A stretch of 64,000 nucleotides of DNA, taken from positions 2,636,802 to 2,700,801 of the forward strand of contig WNKI01000003.1 of NCBI GenBank assembly GCA_015350385.1. Direction: 5' to 3'. Below the pieces are notes generated by a model. It was given only the letters and a program-made list of their open reading frames with translations. It did no database searches and was not told where the DNA came from. This DNA comes from Aculops lycopersici (Eukaryota; Arthropoda; Arachnida; Trombidiformes; Eriophyidae). The first letter of the stretch is position 1. Each line of letters begins with the position of its first letter. A program made the position numbers and the translations under genes. Below, one piece after another: positions 17,701 to 27,284 of this stretch.

Positions 17701-19971
17701 ACATAACCAACCGTTGAGACTGCATCCCTTGATTAGCTCTACAATGTTTTCCTCTAAAACCATATCCGAGTTCATGTAGCTCAAATACACACTTATCAAA
17801 TTTGGAAATTTCTCAGCAGATCTAATCAGTGACCTGATACCCTTTTTGGCCATCTTATTCTTAGTTGACTCGTGTTTAAATGATAAATCAAACACTTCCG
17901 TTGCAATAAAGTTGACTAGACGCGAATCTTGGCGAGTTCTCGAAAGGACCATACTTGTGATTGAATTCAACAAGTAGCTACACTCGCCTGGAGGCGAGTC
18001 GCGGATTTTGTTAACAAATAAATAGGTGACTGACTTCTCGTGAAATTTCTGTAGCCAATAGTTATCGCTATGATAATCGCATGAGCTAGTGAAGGCATTA
18101 TGATAGAATTGCCACAATATATGCCACAACATTGGCTCTGAAACCTCGCGGAACCATTCAACTGAAAACTCGTAGGTGAGTGAGGTGTGATTATGTGACG
18201 TACGTTTGGATTGTACCTGTTGATTATGCTGTTGCTGTTGTTGTGGATGGGACGTGTTTGTTGTTGGTGGTGTTTTGCCTTGTGGACTAGATGGAGATGA
18301 TTGAGCAGCTTGCTGAGATGTGGAATCTTCCAGGGAAACTTGGGGTGACAATCCGGTGACTTGGAGGAGTTTCATGAAGGCTGGCCGAAGCGTTTCGGCG
18401 GACCAACTTTGGGTTGTTAACTCATTCTCAGTTAAACCTTCGTAATTTGGCTCCACTCGCGATAGTAGGCGCCAAATGCCAGATTGTCTTAGCTCCAGAA
18501 TGATGAGTATTGATCTCAGGATGAAATTATCATATTCAACCTGCAATCTCATTAGAAGGGCATCATCCACTCCTCTAAGACGACGCTTGAATTCAGTCCA
18601 CTGATCTGATAGAACAATAACAGTTCTTCGTATTTGAGAGCTCAGGTATTCAATCAAGTTCCCATATTGAATACTATTAAATGTTTCTAGGCCGATTTGA
18701 TAGGTTTTGATAATGATAGTTCCAATGGTTAACAATTTGAGCATTATATATTCGTAATTCTTATCCGTCTCCAACTGAAACTCATTCGAGTCGAGACATT
18801 TCTTAACATAGGCCCTGAATATTTGCGCCACCGGGATACGGAGGCAAAATTTTATCACATCACTTTCGGATAACAAATTTCCACTTGCCGAAGAAATATT
18901 AAGCTCCTCGCTACAACTAAATCTTGGATCTATCAGAGACCAATTTTGATCTTGGTCATTATTGCTGATGGTGGCGGTGGTTGCGGTGATTTTGGTTAAT
19001 GTTTTGGAATTGCCATTGTTACCTCTTGGACCCAACTCTTCTACTTCTTCCCCGTCGTCGTCAGTATTCGAGTCTTTGGGATTCAAGGATTCTATTAGCT
19101 TGATTCTGATTTTTAAGCAATTGAATAATTCGCTTAGCAAAGCTGAGCAGTGACTAATATATTGAGGAACGTTTTCGAAATGTGAATTAACCCTGTCGAA
19201 TGGTTTGCATTCTATTAAATCAGCTGACCAATCTGCTATACCCGCGGGTCCTCGTGATAATTGGGCAACTATAAATAGATAATTCTCTGTGGTCTCTCGG
19301 GGGGCCAAAAATCTCATGGCCAAGCCACGAAACCATTTACGACATTGTATAACGAATTCAGATTTGGTATCGCCCAAATATTTTAAAAAATCAATTAAAG
19401 TTGCGATGGACACTTTTAGTTTGGCTTCGCGTTCCTCGAGTTCCTCGATTTGATATGCTATCGACAGTTGGGTTGTAATCTTGTGACGTTTCATTTGGCT
19501 TTCAAATGAATAGTAGATGTATTCTTTGTTTATAATATCGGCCAATTCTCTGAAGCTAAGAGTGAAAGTGTCCAATTGTTTTGGATTTAGAAAGGCTTGC
19601 TTATACTTGAACGTGGTCTCGGCAATTTTACCCTGTTGACACATTCCAATTCGTCTCAATGACTCATCCTTCAATATCCAAACCTTATCCACATGATCGA
19701 ATGTTTTCTTGTGCAACTTTTTCACCTGCCCTCTTAGTTCTGCAAGCTTGATTCGGAGTTGTTCAAATTCTACAAGATTCTGAAACAACTCGCGATCATG
19801 ATAACTACCAAGACCCTGCTCCGAATCGCTTACATTGGCCGAAGAGCTCGAGGGTGGTAGGCTTACATCTGGATGGAGGAGATACAGTTGGTCTATAGTA
19901 AAAGGTTTGATTGATTTCAATTGGTCAAATATTCCACCATCATTATCTTCTTGCTCATCATCCGACGACAT
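11758..19971 (-). CDS. EPG5: EPG5 autophagy tethering factor
   Basis: An intronless frame of 2737 codons from the ATG at 19971, compared with about 2580 residues in human EPG5. Family blocks recognised in order: YLFIVAQLSRGPAGIADWSA (human has HYLFFTMHLLRCPAGVSKWAA); the GLETFNSIQYGNLIEYLSSQ block; HPLCPLIWYNFFLNYF; and near the C-terminus AKHYSEYVQFIEALIE, matching KQYVEYQDQI. EPG5 is a Rab7 effector on late endosomes and lysosomes that tethers autophagosomes and helps SNARE-driven fusion. The sequence is mostly helical with no catalytic motif. The N-terminus has an acidic patch and a probable coiled coil (about residues 68-100). A Gln/Ser-rich insertion lies near residues 535-600. The length indicates the gene is complete. 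It ends 137 bp from the F-box gene. Confidence 0.9.
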   Translation of the reverse strand: MSSDDEQEDNDGGIFDQLKSIKPFTIDQLYLLHPDVSLPPSSSSANVSDSEQGLGSYHDRELFQNLVEFEQLRIKLAELRGQVKKLHKKTFDHVDKVWILKDESLRRIGMCQQGKIAETTFKYKQAFLNPKQLDTFTLSFRELADIINKEYIYYSFESQMKRHKITTQLSIAYQIEELEEREAKLKVSIATLIDFLKYLGDTKSEFVIQCRKWFRGLAMRFLAPRETTENYLFIVAQLSRGPAGIADWSADLIECKPFDRVNSHFENVPQYISHCSALLSELFNCLKIRIKLIESLNPKDSNTDDDGEEVEELGPRGNNGNSKTLTKITATTATISNNDQDQNWSLIDPRFSCSEELNISSASGNLLSESDVIKFCLRIPVAQIFRAYVKKCLDSNEFQLETDKNYEYIMLKLLTIGTIIIKTYQIGLETFNSIQYGNLIEYLSSQIRRTVIVLSDQWTEFKRRLRGVDDALLMRLQVEYDNFILRSILIILELRQSGIWRLLSRVEPNYEGLTENELTTQSWSAETLRPAFMKLLQVTGLSPQVSLEDSTSQQAAQSSPSSPQGKTPPTTNTSHPQQQQQHNQQVQSKRTSHNHTSLTYEFSVEWFREVSEPMLWHILWQFYHNAFTSSCDYHSDNYWLQKFHEKSVTYLFVNKIRDSPPGECSYLLNSITSMVLSRTRQDSRLVNFIATEVFDLSFKHESTKNKMAKKGIRSLIRSAEKFPNLISVYLSYMNSDMVLEENIVELIKGCSLNGWLCNDEETSLITHWLIETPITSVRNRVARLILSKLLLNTPEVRPEKQSSGSNDGNMSSSSSVILNQNQMSPRNSVSKGPNVRSLTRRANLQRDCFVDLKLRRKIALAIYEACKHHQPENSEISPTSLGASVEVAFGSLYCTMNPGSESNLMDLSTESTYQQFYVWSWRILFTLRLHILNQNETDWNDVQSRSGTSRSIKNTTLLDDSFHPVPSIQDSECFSLAEGIKSEVPMASFIYLLMTDVTWQSDTVDLCLDHLNIMAKSGHLSPSLMAMEYFTICHLNDLVDRVARDVKCQNYFTAIIVSNFDSTRLASLIMSQLEHLKQYRQLQLSQFYTKVLIEVSAQIDKQVSASWFSGNEYCLEKIACLLDYIVRFNFSTQRADIIRKFYDCSFSIQETAATGSWFGSLFVTNSLNANSTRREFLTTLHVLTQKYKKYTWLRWLTTECDALRLEKIWEDIVDYLSYNEDANLDAAIKKVCPHVNASILKSILPINSWIKQIHDIMESDLSHPLCPLIWYNFFLNYFANSLNGVSVGLKLVPVEMVDKLKSRLDSLINYHLFKQRSWGTTGGGDGGRSSNNIQQQNSLTRLYKAYRLWLLDSSLRDAYVDVGRLKEDYLVPLLKSVLESSIEDACLQYIDIQSIENQNKNLIQVWSTATRLNGNHLLKDMFFVQSNQDDSMEILTSLSDEASDAVSLIAKSSYATSGQQSNQRNLDSTPAPEQNRLLANAEEELKKPLDEYNLSNGNSSTTYRSLEEMIQTIHNNFHIVFDESSMFGANLIELDKTKDEIVDLAENLYANKRREIVRIVRCVEGDACIGPARIKFEIEEATIDEKRNQCILNRRRQCEEVIMSMLIMPTQKVVKSTVSIEEHVKQLVDDPGRAKKVIESLLKWISEPKAYDQMNGPYHPANYLLKTILELMSASEHINTYNTKLVDICIEHPGSVQIFSPFMSPSSCSSECFLDLYKKISSNQQTLGPIAMFVMLSKFDVNHWLKSIKNNKQMHHELIKTTCFALKCMGKDLDESYVLTFELYKRHLYLELAAPDRRKPEEIALVFSEFLRYMDQQSLDPSLWLDFLNIIGLERNVTTRNQQQQSDTISMNRSIASMPQKSRNSDRDSDSASVLTQTPNLDYEHSQSLDSSEIYSDLQRLADNQMILDYHSLTEMMQMLDQFVQSKRGSVDVTLIEYYNDYLDKFSLVLMSLTFMWLKSIGDQYPDNLPLVWQQFIGIWYDWVFLTKNCQNVGKTSYNLMANNFVHTLKYMIQKLPENRQKILQFTLSTLTQYVTKTKEVIYLELTILQRCLKKLPWSSLQASPDDYDNLAALSEQENYNMSDLVSFVLSQLNIRDSLAVIHERLRAESTGDNEDSIYQVLSHVAERLATIIILQSSHLKGFRLFGGYFTLIPIDHVTRLSSLISSRMEYVNLEHSQTNKLLVNLLRLMCIKIDLTNNGIGGGAKGQNESTNNIIGSNSADDMERSLIYAQFVSNYLIDLIKNHPTVIQHHQAYLRAVIDNSLQDLKNLLSPNVDMSQKTLIYTNLLECCNCESLNQESRLHIIKCFIASEIIKSRPIVVMELFHAIGKIIRDGTILVYAIERLIALYLKLNGHYDKVLKSFSLKVLPSDLYLGACFEDNAPLALLVYFESLYRNGLDDSQTSSQLATEGEKFQVVNNNKIWSSFFHWISRLSIVQSATSPIAANDADIVDLSIEAKISIAWLRLIDMLEVNLQLLVLNSESRPKSANSDTKSETESLSSQPSGTGTTSLSTRQRKSTAAATVASAKLISSHKSLVDFIKRLMSIYDSSNTGGLWSYLKYSRSYETSRISLIALAVACFLSDRTLICSNLVASQGKSEVLSDDQVASSAAIGSLATLRDEVGKCRRSCLVKLESARRAKHYSEYVQFIEALIESVNQNEKVQYSEGVQLITTFVKGAFSPKSPATVAAFPAFPPTTFTPTGQQTVATDARQQQQVSAAVDGSIDIICIEKILPTYK

Positions 19972-20003
19972 GTTGTCTAATTGGGCTCTATTGTTAGATG
20001 ATA

Positions 20004-20043
<40 letters not shown>

Positions 20044-21628
20044 TTCTCTTAGTTTCAATAAACAGTAGAATGCAAAAGAGCGGAAAGGTAACGTGGAATA
20101 GATTACTAGGGGTTCAGAGAATAATTATGTGTAATTTTGATGGAACAATTGATATAATGGTGTTTGTTGGTATTGTTGATACTATCTCGCTATCATTGTG
20201 GCGTTTTCTTTCTCATTCGTTCGTTGTTTAACGATACGAGCCGAATAAAAAACAGCGAACACAAACATATTTTGTTGTGTTTACAAACACAGCGTCACAA
20301 GATTCGGCGGCCAGTAGTGTTGCGTTGCGATTTGATCCTGCAGGTTCAAGTTGAGTGAGTGTAAAAGCAATGATGTGGTATTCATCATCGAACTTGTTTT
20401 CGCCTCCGTCTTATAACTACATCGGACAAATCTTTTGCGACACTTTCAGTTTTAAAAAGTCGTACCAAATAAATTGACATTTGGTCAAATCATATGGTCA
20501 CTTGTATTTAAAAAATGCAACTCTTTGTGATGATAAAACTCGAGTTACTGTTTCGCGTGCGCATACAAATATGCACCAATCAATGAGTCACCAGCAATTG
20601 TTGCTAGGAGTGCGGTGGGCGTGACGCTACATGCGCCATATTGAATCATCATCGTATCGCATCTGTGGCTAGCAAAAGTTGGTCTATTAACAGAATTGTC
20701 GTTGAGGGCTCGATTTTCTAGGATTGATACTCGGGATGATATCGTGAGAAAACCCTCCAAGTTCAGGGGTGAGCGCAATTCGAAATGAGCAACAACGGAA
20801 GTTGACTCTGATGCTGAAGAGTGAGAGAGATATGTAGAAGAGACTTTTAGTTTGTGAGCTCGAAATTTTTGGCACTCGTGTAAATTTCTCTAGCATTTCC
20901 TGTGTGCAATTCTAGTAGTTTAATGGACTCCCATGAATGAACTGAATGAAGCTTGCAAATTAGAGCGCATAAGATAATTGACTCCATTATTAATTAACAG
21001 CAGGCGGTAGGCGCGTGCCACTTCTTTGTTGCAGCTCCACAGTGGAGTTTGAATGCTCTTTTGCATCATTCCTTTCTGTTGTAAATTCTCATGCAAATTC
21101 GTGAGTTCTAAATGACATATTGACTCGCCCACTCACTCATCAAGTACCATGTTTGCTACGCTTCCTTTTGCTCCCCTCCTCCACTTCTATCTGAATCGTG
21201 ATTCCCTTTGCTCTCTATCATTTGCCGCTCCGGAGAATCATCAAGTGGTTGATCGGGAGCTTTGGCTTCTACGCCGGCGTCGTCGTCGGCCATATCATCT
21301 CCATCACCAGGACACACAAGAGGTCCCACGATTTAGTAACGTTAAAGCGAGCTTACAATCGGTTGATATTATCGTAGAGCGCAAAAGACGAAAGCATTAA
21401 CACCAATCGAGTTCCATAATGTCGATAGTATTTGCTACAAAAACCTTGTTTCGATTGCATAATCATTCGCGTATTTTGCATCTCTCTCTCTCTCTCTATT
21501 CCCGTGTTTCATTCTTTTATTTGTCGCGAGTTTGTAAAATTTAGCTCATATCCAGATGGCCATTTGATTTTTAGTTAGTTGTAGTGTAAATCAAAAGTCA
21601 AGTGCAATTTCACCATTCAATACTCAAG
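19972..21628. promoter_or_regulatory. Divergent spacer between EPG5 and the homeobox gene
   Basis: 1.66 kb with no supported gene. It starts with a (TA)n tract at about 20008-20041, next to the EPG5 start. There is one TCAAGTGG at 21241-21248 and a (TC)n tract near 21481-21501. Promoters of both flanking genes should lie here, but no core element can be named. Confidence 0.35.
20008..20041. repeat. (TA)n microsatellite
   Basis: About 16 TA units lying some 40-70 bp upstream of the EPG5 start codon. Confidence 0.95.
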
Positions 21629-22377
21629 ATGAATAGCCACCATCAGCAACACATTCAATTTGTACAGCAAGCGGTCAGTTTGATGGTTGCTAGTGAGCTA
21701 CCGGTTCAAGTTAGAAGTAGGGCAGCCATTGGCAGCAATGGGAAGAAGAAGACGAGGTTAGTAGATTGAATGGCATGTGCATCTTGATTATTTTAAGAAT
21801 CCGATTGAGGTGTGTGAATCTATAATCAACAATGTTGTCACTATCCACCATCCACAAACACAGAACCATGTTTAGCAACTACCAGCTCACAATGCTCGAG
21901 ACAACATTCCAGCAGTCGCCCTATCCGGACGCCTACACTCGCCGCGATCTAGCCGCCCGTCTGGCTTTGGACGAGACTCGGGTTCAAGTTTGGTTCCAGA
22001 ATAGACGAGCCAAGTGGCGCAAAAAGGCAACGGTTCATCGTGTTGACCAAAACCGCCAACAAGAGCAAGAGCAGCAACAATCAACTTCCAGACCAACTGA
22101 TGCTAGTCAGCAGCATCAGCAGAATCATCAACAGGTAATTTCTGCGATCTTAGGCGAGCCCATCGACGTTTCGTTGTCGCCCCTGTCGCCGTCTTCGTCT
22201 TCTCTCAATGGTAGCGGCCACCTGTTGGATGAGATGGTTGCCATGAGCCATCAGCACAGTCACATCCACCAAACCCACCACTCGCTAGGCGGTGGCGGTG
22301 GCGGCATCAGTGTTAATCACAACAGCAATCATCATTCTAGTCTCATGATGGACAACATGATGATGGACTTGATGTAA
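21629..22377 (+). CDS. Paired-like (Q50) homeobox transcription factor, two exons
   Basis: Exon 1 is 21629-21756 (ATG, 42 codons plus 2 nt) and ends before GTTAGT. Exon 2 is 21864-22377 and starts after ACAAACACAG. Splicing joins AG to A and makes KKKTRTMF, giving a 213-residue protein. The homeodomain is about residues 39-98, continuing [20 protein letters not shown] and [15 protein letters not shown]. Position 50 is Gln (residue 88), and Arg5, Phe8, Trp48, Phe49, Asn51 and Arg53 are in place. The KKKTRT start is like Drosophila repo, but the rest does not settle a subfamily. There is no paired domain and no OAR motif. VISAILGEP after the homeodomain faintly resembles the eh1/octapeptide pattern (I..ILG) but lacks the Phe. 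The tail is His-, Gly- and Met-rich (DNMMMDLM). It should be a DNA-binding developmental regulator. Confidence 0.9.
21757..21863 (+). other. Phase-2 intron (107 bp) inside the homeodomain
   Basis: Donor AG/GTTAGT and acceptor CAG/A. Removing it restores a continuous homeodomain N-terminal arm. In-frame stops inside it rule out read-through. Confidence 0.9.
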
Positions 22378-22642
22378 AGTAATATGTATACTCTCCTCGA
22401 TCCCTCATTCATCTATCAGAATTGATTTTGATGGAATGGAATCGAATCGAATCGCATTCAATCGGGTGGATTGGATTTGCAGTAAATTTGTATCCCGTCG
22501 GTCTGGTTCTGTGGCGATCGACGAGCATTTACATAGGATACTGAGAAGTAGGTTTTGCGTTGCACCTAGTTGGTCCTAGTTGGTTGCTTGGTGGCCACTC
22601 AAGACTCAGTACCTGATGTAATACTCATTGTTCGACAAACCC

Positions 22643-22648
22643 AATAAA
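22643..22648 (+). terminator. Poly(A) signal of the homeobox gene
   Basis: Canonical AATAAA 266 bp past the stop codon, the first on this strand after the gene. Confidence 0.6.
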
Positions 22649-23810
22649 CTTGACTTTTCCAATGAGAACTGGAGAACTTTAATTCAATCTTCTAATCTTT
22701 ACCTTCAATTTCTTGTCTTCTCTGTCGTTTCGTGCCACTTGATTGCTCCTTAGGCTCGTCTTGCCGTTTTGTTTTTTTTTGCACTCTCATTCAACTGAAC
22801 TCCCGTGTCATCTTATACTCGCTTCCATCGCCAATCAACTAACTCAAACTTGCACTTGTGCTCCCACTTGACCACATCACACATAAGGTGCATTCAAATT
22901 GATCACCTCGATCACAGGAGGCTCTCAAGTCGATTGCCTGCTCCCATTTGCACTCTCTCCAGCAAATTGAACCTGCGCTTGTAGCAACGTTGCGAGCAAG
23001 TGAGAGCGAGCCGGCGAGAGAGGAAAAGTCAACAGTGCAGCCACTTGTTGTGTCATGCTCCTCACAGGAAGACGACGACTACGGTGGCGAGCACGACGAC
23101 AACCACGACGTCGACAGCCACGGTGCCTGTTTTCTGCTCTTCACCAGCCAACCTGCCTGCCAGCCAGCCAGCCTTGGCCGCAAGTTGCAGCCGCTGCAAC
23201 AAGTGGTTGGCAAAGTAGGCATTTCGTATTGCGCGGTGCGTTACCATTGGCATTTTTGTCTGTGCAGTGCACCGTTTCTAGTGCCACACTGCTGGTGCGC
23301 ACAACGCAAATCGCCATTGAGTTTGTGTGCGCGGCGGCGCGCCTCAGACTCGCTGCTGCTGGTGCTGTTGCGACCTGCGGCCTATGCGCCCAAAAAAGCT
23401 CGGCCACTTGTTGCGCCAATTCAATTCAAAGAGAAAGGGAGAGTCACCATTTGAGGTGTCTGTTGCCAGCCGCCACCTGCGACTCGTCGCGTTGGTTTGG
23501 AAGCGAGTGCGATAACGACAGTAGCAGCGAAGTGCGGCTACGGCAACTATAGTTGCGTCTGCGCTCTAGCGACACGCAGACACTTGTTGCACTGTTGACT
23601 AGGCAGCTAGCTTGCTTGAATGGTCTAGCCGATGGACGCGTCGCTGTTGTTGCGGCAGCCTCTACCTATGCTCAGGTAGAGGTGGGTGTTTGTGTGGCGG
23701 TTGCGGCGAGCTTGTGGTTGTTGGCGCTTAGTGGTCCGTGCGGCAGACAGGCAACTTGTTACCTCGGCCTCACGACTAGCGCGACTCTCATCTACTCAAC
23801 TGCTTGCGAC

Positions 23811-23859
23811 TGGTGGTGGTGGTGGTGGTGGTGGTGCTGCTGCTGCTGCTGCTGCTGTT
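23811..23859. repeat. Compound (GGT)n(GCT)n microsatellite
   Basis: About eight GGT units run directly into about eight GCT units in non-coding DNA. Confidence 0.9.
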
Positions 23860-26276
23860 ACACAAACATTCGCGCATTTGTTAGCTGGGAGCGAGTAGAG
23901 GTTGTGTGGCCGATGTAGCAGGTAACTGCTGACGCAGCTAGCAGACGACAGGCAGGTAAACTATCCGTCTGTCGAGAATATTATAGTGGTGGATGAGAAA
24001 AAAAACATGCACACTTTTGTGTTCGCCTATTGAAATGGCTTGAGATGGAGTTGTATCCGAAGTTTGAGTTGGAAATGTTGTCAGTTTTGTTTAGTTGCAA
24101 AGTCGTCGATTGGAGGTGGTGGTGGCGGTGGCGGCAAAGTAACCATATTGCGCGAGTATTAGCGAGCGTACATCTCTTTGCGTTAACATGGCGGACTCAC
24201 TTTAGCTTTCTAGTTAGCAACCACCAGCACCAGTGCCACTGCCATTGCAACAAAGAGAGCGTCCAATTGAAATTGAGCGCGACCACGACGCTCGACCGGG
24301 GCGACTATTGCATCGACCACGAGTGTGAGTTGTGCCTTGTTTGCCTAGACTCCGGCGAAGGCCGAAACGAGGGAGAGAGAGAGAGAGCAAGAGGGCGTGT
24401 AACGAGAACAACAAGAGTAAGTTGGTCGGTTTGCCCTCGGCTCAATGATCTCAATTGAAATTGCAACTGACTTGCCTCGAGCCGCAGCAATAGTGATAAC
24501 TATAGGTAATGTGGTAATCCAATCCGAGCTCCGCAAACTTATAGGCAGTGAGTGGCAGAGCCGCTGCTGTTTGTAAGTGGGCGCAGCAGAGCAACCGTAT
24601 GAGCAATCAACTCGCTCGCTCGCTCGACTCACTTGAGACACGTAGCGCAACTTTCAACACTTCGCTTCGCTTCACTTCGCTCAAACTGATGTAGTTGTCG
24701 TCCGCCTCGTGAACACCTTGCAATTCAATCAATGCGAATGTTGTGGGCCGACTGAGCCACTTGTTGCCCAGTTCAGCTGGCCACTTGTGTTTTGGGTCAA
24801 TTTGAAGCAGTTCCCTTCTATGTTTGCTCGCCATCAACCACAAGCAAAACACAATAGACATGATGCACATGGAAGATAGCCAAAGGCATTCATTAGGGCC
24901 AAGTGGGCACGCAATTAGTTTACACAACCAACTTTCCAATGATCTAGCGCCGCTGCCATTGCCTTCAATTAGCCTTTTGTCGGCTTTGCTCACTTCCGTG
25001 GGCTCGCAATCCAGCCACCACAACCACCACCACCAGGCAACAAGTGGTTGGTGTTGGTCAGAAATGGAAAACAGTGAAATTGAAGCACCACTATGAGCTC
25101 GCGTTGCAGTCTCCCTCAGCTGGTCGGTGTGCCGCCTCGTGGTGTCTGTCGATCCATTGGTTGGCCAATTTGCAGCCACTAACTCCAGAAATGCTGCTAA
25201 TATGTCCGCTGCACTATTTGCTCTTAGCCGGCAACCATTTTGTGCGCCCGCTCTGCGGTATTAACCACTTGTGGCTTCACATTTTTTCGGATTACATTAT
25301 GGCCTCGCCTCGTCTCGCCTCGCCTCGCTTCGTGGAGTTTAAAATGTCCGCAGTTGTGTTGCCTTCAGTTGCAGTGCGTTGCGTTCGAGTTTCGACGACG
25401 ACGACGACGACGCCACCGACGACTGCAACAAACGCCAATAGAAATGATCTAGTTCATCGACCACTTCTATTGCCACTGCGACCACTGCCGCTGCTGTTGC
25501 TGCCACCACCACCGCCACTAGCCGAGTTATTGCTAACTAGCGCACTAATTACACTCTTCACTGGAAGTGAACGAACTAAACTTTCGTGGCGCCACAACAA
25601 ATGAAAGTTTGGTGGTCGCCTGAGAGAAAGAAAGACTTGAAAGTTTGCCAAACAGTGAAGAGCGACAGGAAACGCTCGCCGTCTTGGTTCACTTGGCACT
25701 CGAGAGGACCAATCAAGTGGCTACCGGTCATCCAGTAACTCACTTTTAGGTTACTTTTTTGCCGTCCACTAACATGGTGCTGTTTTTTCCGACTCTTTTC
25801 AGCTCGAGATATTGAAGCCAACAACGACAACGACAACGACATCCATCGAGATGACGCTTAACCTCATAAACATTGTGGGAGTTTGTGTTGTGTTCTTGCG
25901 AGCAAACTTTTAGTTTTGGAAGAACCAACAAACCAGGAAACTTGTCCAGTTGACCAAACTAACCAACAGTAACAAGCACATTCTATTTGCTGAGAGCTTA
26001 GAGCGATTTTTGTGATGGAAAAAACAGCACAACAAACGAGCACAACAATGAAGAGGCAGTAAAACACCACAAGCGATAGCCAAAGCAACAAGTGGCGGCA
26101 GCTGGACACAACTCAACTTCCACGTTCCGGATGACGACGGCGACCAGGATGACAACAGTAGCAACTAGCTGCAGTTTCCTCGACCGTCGGCTACGTTTTA
26201 CTCCAAGTTGGAATTGTGGTTGCAGCCGGGCCCGCGACAACAACAGTCATCTTGTCGCAACTTCCCGTTTGCGCGC

Positions 26277-26310
26277 ATAATAATAATAATAATAATAATG
26301 ATAATAATAG
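26277..26310. repeat. (AAT)n microsatellite
   Basis: About ten AAT units with one interruption, in the gene-free region upstream of the ligase gene. Confidence 0.9.
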
Positions 26311-27284
26311 AAATAGTAATAATTCCAATTCTGTCGAGTGTGCAAACATGTGCGCTTTTCCGCCATCCTCTCTCCCTTTATCCATCTTTTGCTCTGGCCA
26401 TCAGTCACTCGGCTAAACTAAACTCAACACAAAGTCAACCACCGACTTGTGGGAAGCTGTGAGTTATGGAGCTTTCCCGTTTTCTTCGACATGAAACATG
26501 AGACTGTCGTTGTTTCATTTGGTCAGTCGGCAGCGAAAAGTTTTCAGTTAACTTCTGTTCCTCTCTCAGATTTGAAAACTCTATGCGGAAATGTCGACAT
26601 AGCTAACTGTAATGTCGATGGAGGGAATCAAAATTTAATTCAAGAGGAAGTCGATCGACTCTTTGATTCGAGAAAAAAGGGCAAACGCAGCTAACAAGTG
26701 GCACAACGAGAGATTCGAATTTACGAACGAGCGAGCGACAAAGAAAACTTGCCCGATTCTTTGGCGCCTAAAAGTCTCCTTCGCAATTTTTTGTGTGTTC
26801 ATTAAAATTAACGCGAGGAGGGGAAGGCAACGATAAAGACTTGAGCATTTGAATGGACGCAGCAGCGTGCATGCAATGCGACCCCCACGCTTTCGCTCGT
26901 GCCACGGGGAAACGCGAGAAAGAGAGAGAGAGAGAAGCCAACAACAAAGCAAAACATTGGCTGTCATTATGTACATAACAACATCTTAAAATACTCATTG
27001 AAAAATATTGCTTGTATACATATCTAATCGAATCACACTCTATCCACCAACTATCCACCATTGAGCCGCTAATTAGATCAGCTATCCGTCTCACTAGCCA
27101 CTTCAAGTCGTCGGCTTCTCTTTTCACCTCGCGACAAACCACTCGCTACTGTCTAGTGAACCAGAAACAATCAGAAGCTTTGGTAGCTGTTGCATCCAGC
27201 AGTAGGAATCTAACAAAAACAAGAAGATCATTCATTCATCTAACTAGCCTCAATCTGACGCCAACCACTAAAAGAGCTAGAGAA

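Larger units (their letters stand above)
22649..27284. promoter_or_regulatory. Gene-free 4.6-kb region with a CAAGTGG motif cluster (candidate enhancer)
   Basis: No reading frame here resembles a known protein. The long frames are of the low-complexity kind found in simple repeats. The region holds thirteen copies of CAAGTGG/CCACTTG: starts near 22735, 22864, 23041, 23199, 23404, 24757, 24781, 24899, 25040, 25265, 25713, 26088 and 26694. Six have the longer form CAACAAGTGG. It also carries GGT, GCT, CTCGC, GA and AAT simple repeats. Its position beside a homeobox gene and the repeated binding-site-like word suggest cis-regulatory DNA; that function is inferred. The right end includes the ligase 5' leader. 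Confidence 0.5.

Noticed and set aside
22948..23552. Two overlapping frames of 165-168 codons downstream of the homeobox gene
   Set aside because: They overlap each other in different frames, have low-complexity or Cys/Trp-rich composition and match no family. Stop-poor GC-rich sequence explains them.
23553..23918. Frame with poly-Trp/poly-Cys (121 codons) and overlapping frames with poly-Gly/poly-Ala
   Set aside because: These are readings of the (GGT)n(GCT)n microsatellite in non-coding DNA with no resemblance to any protein.
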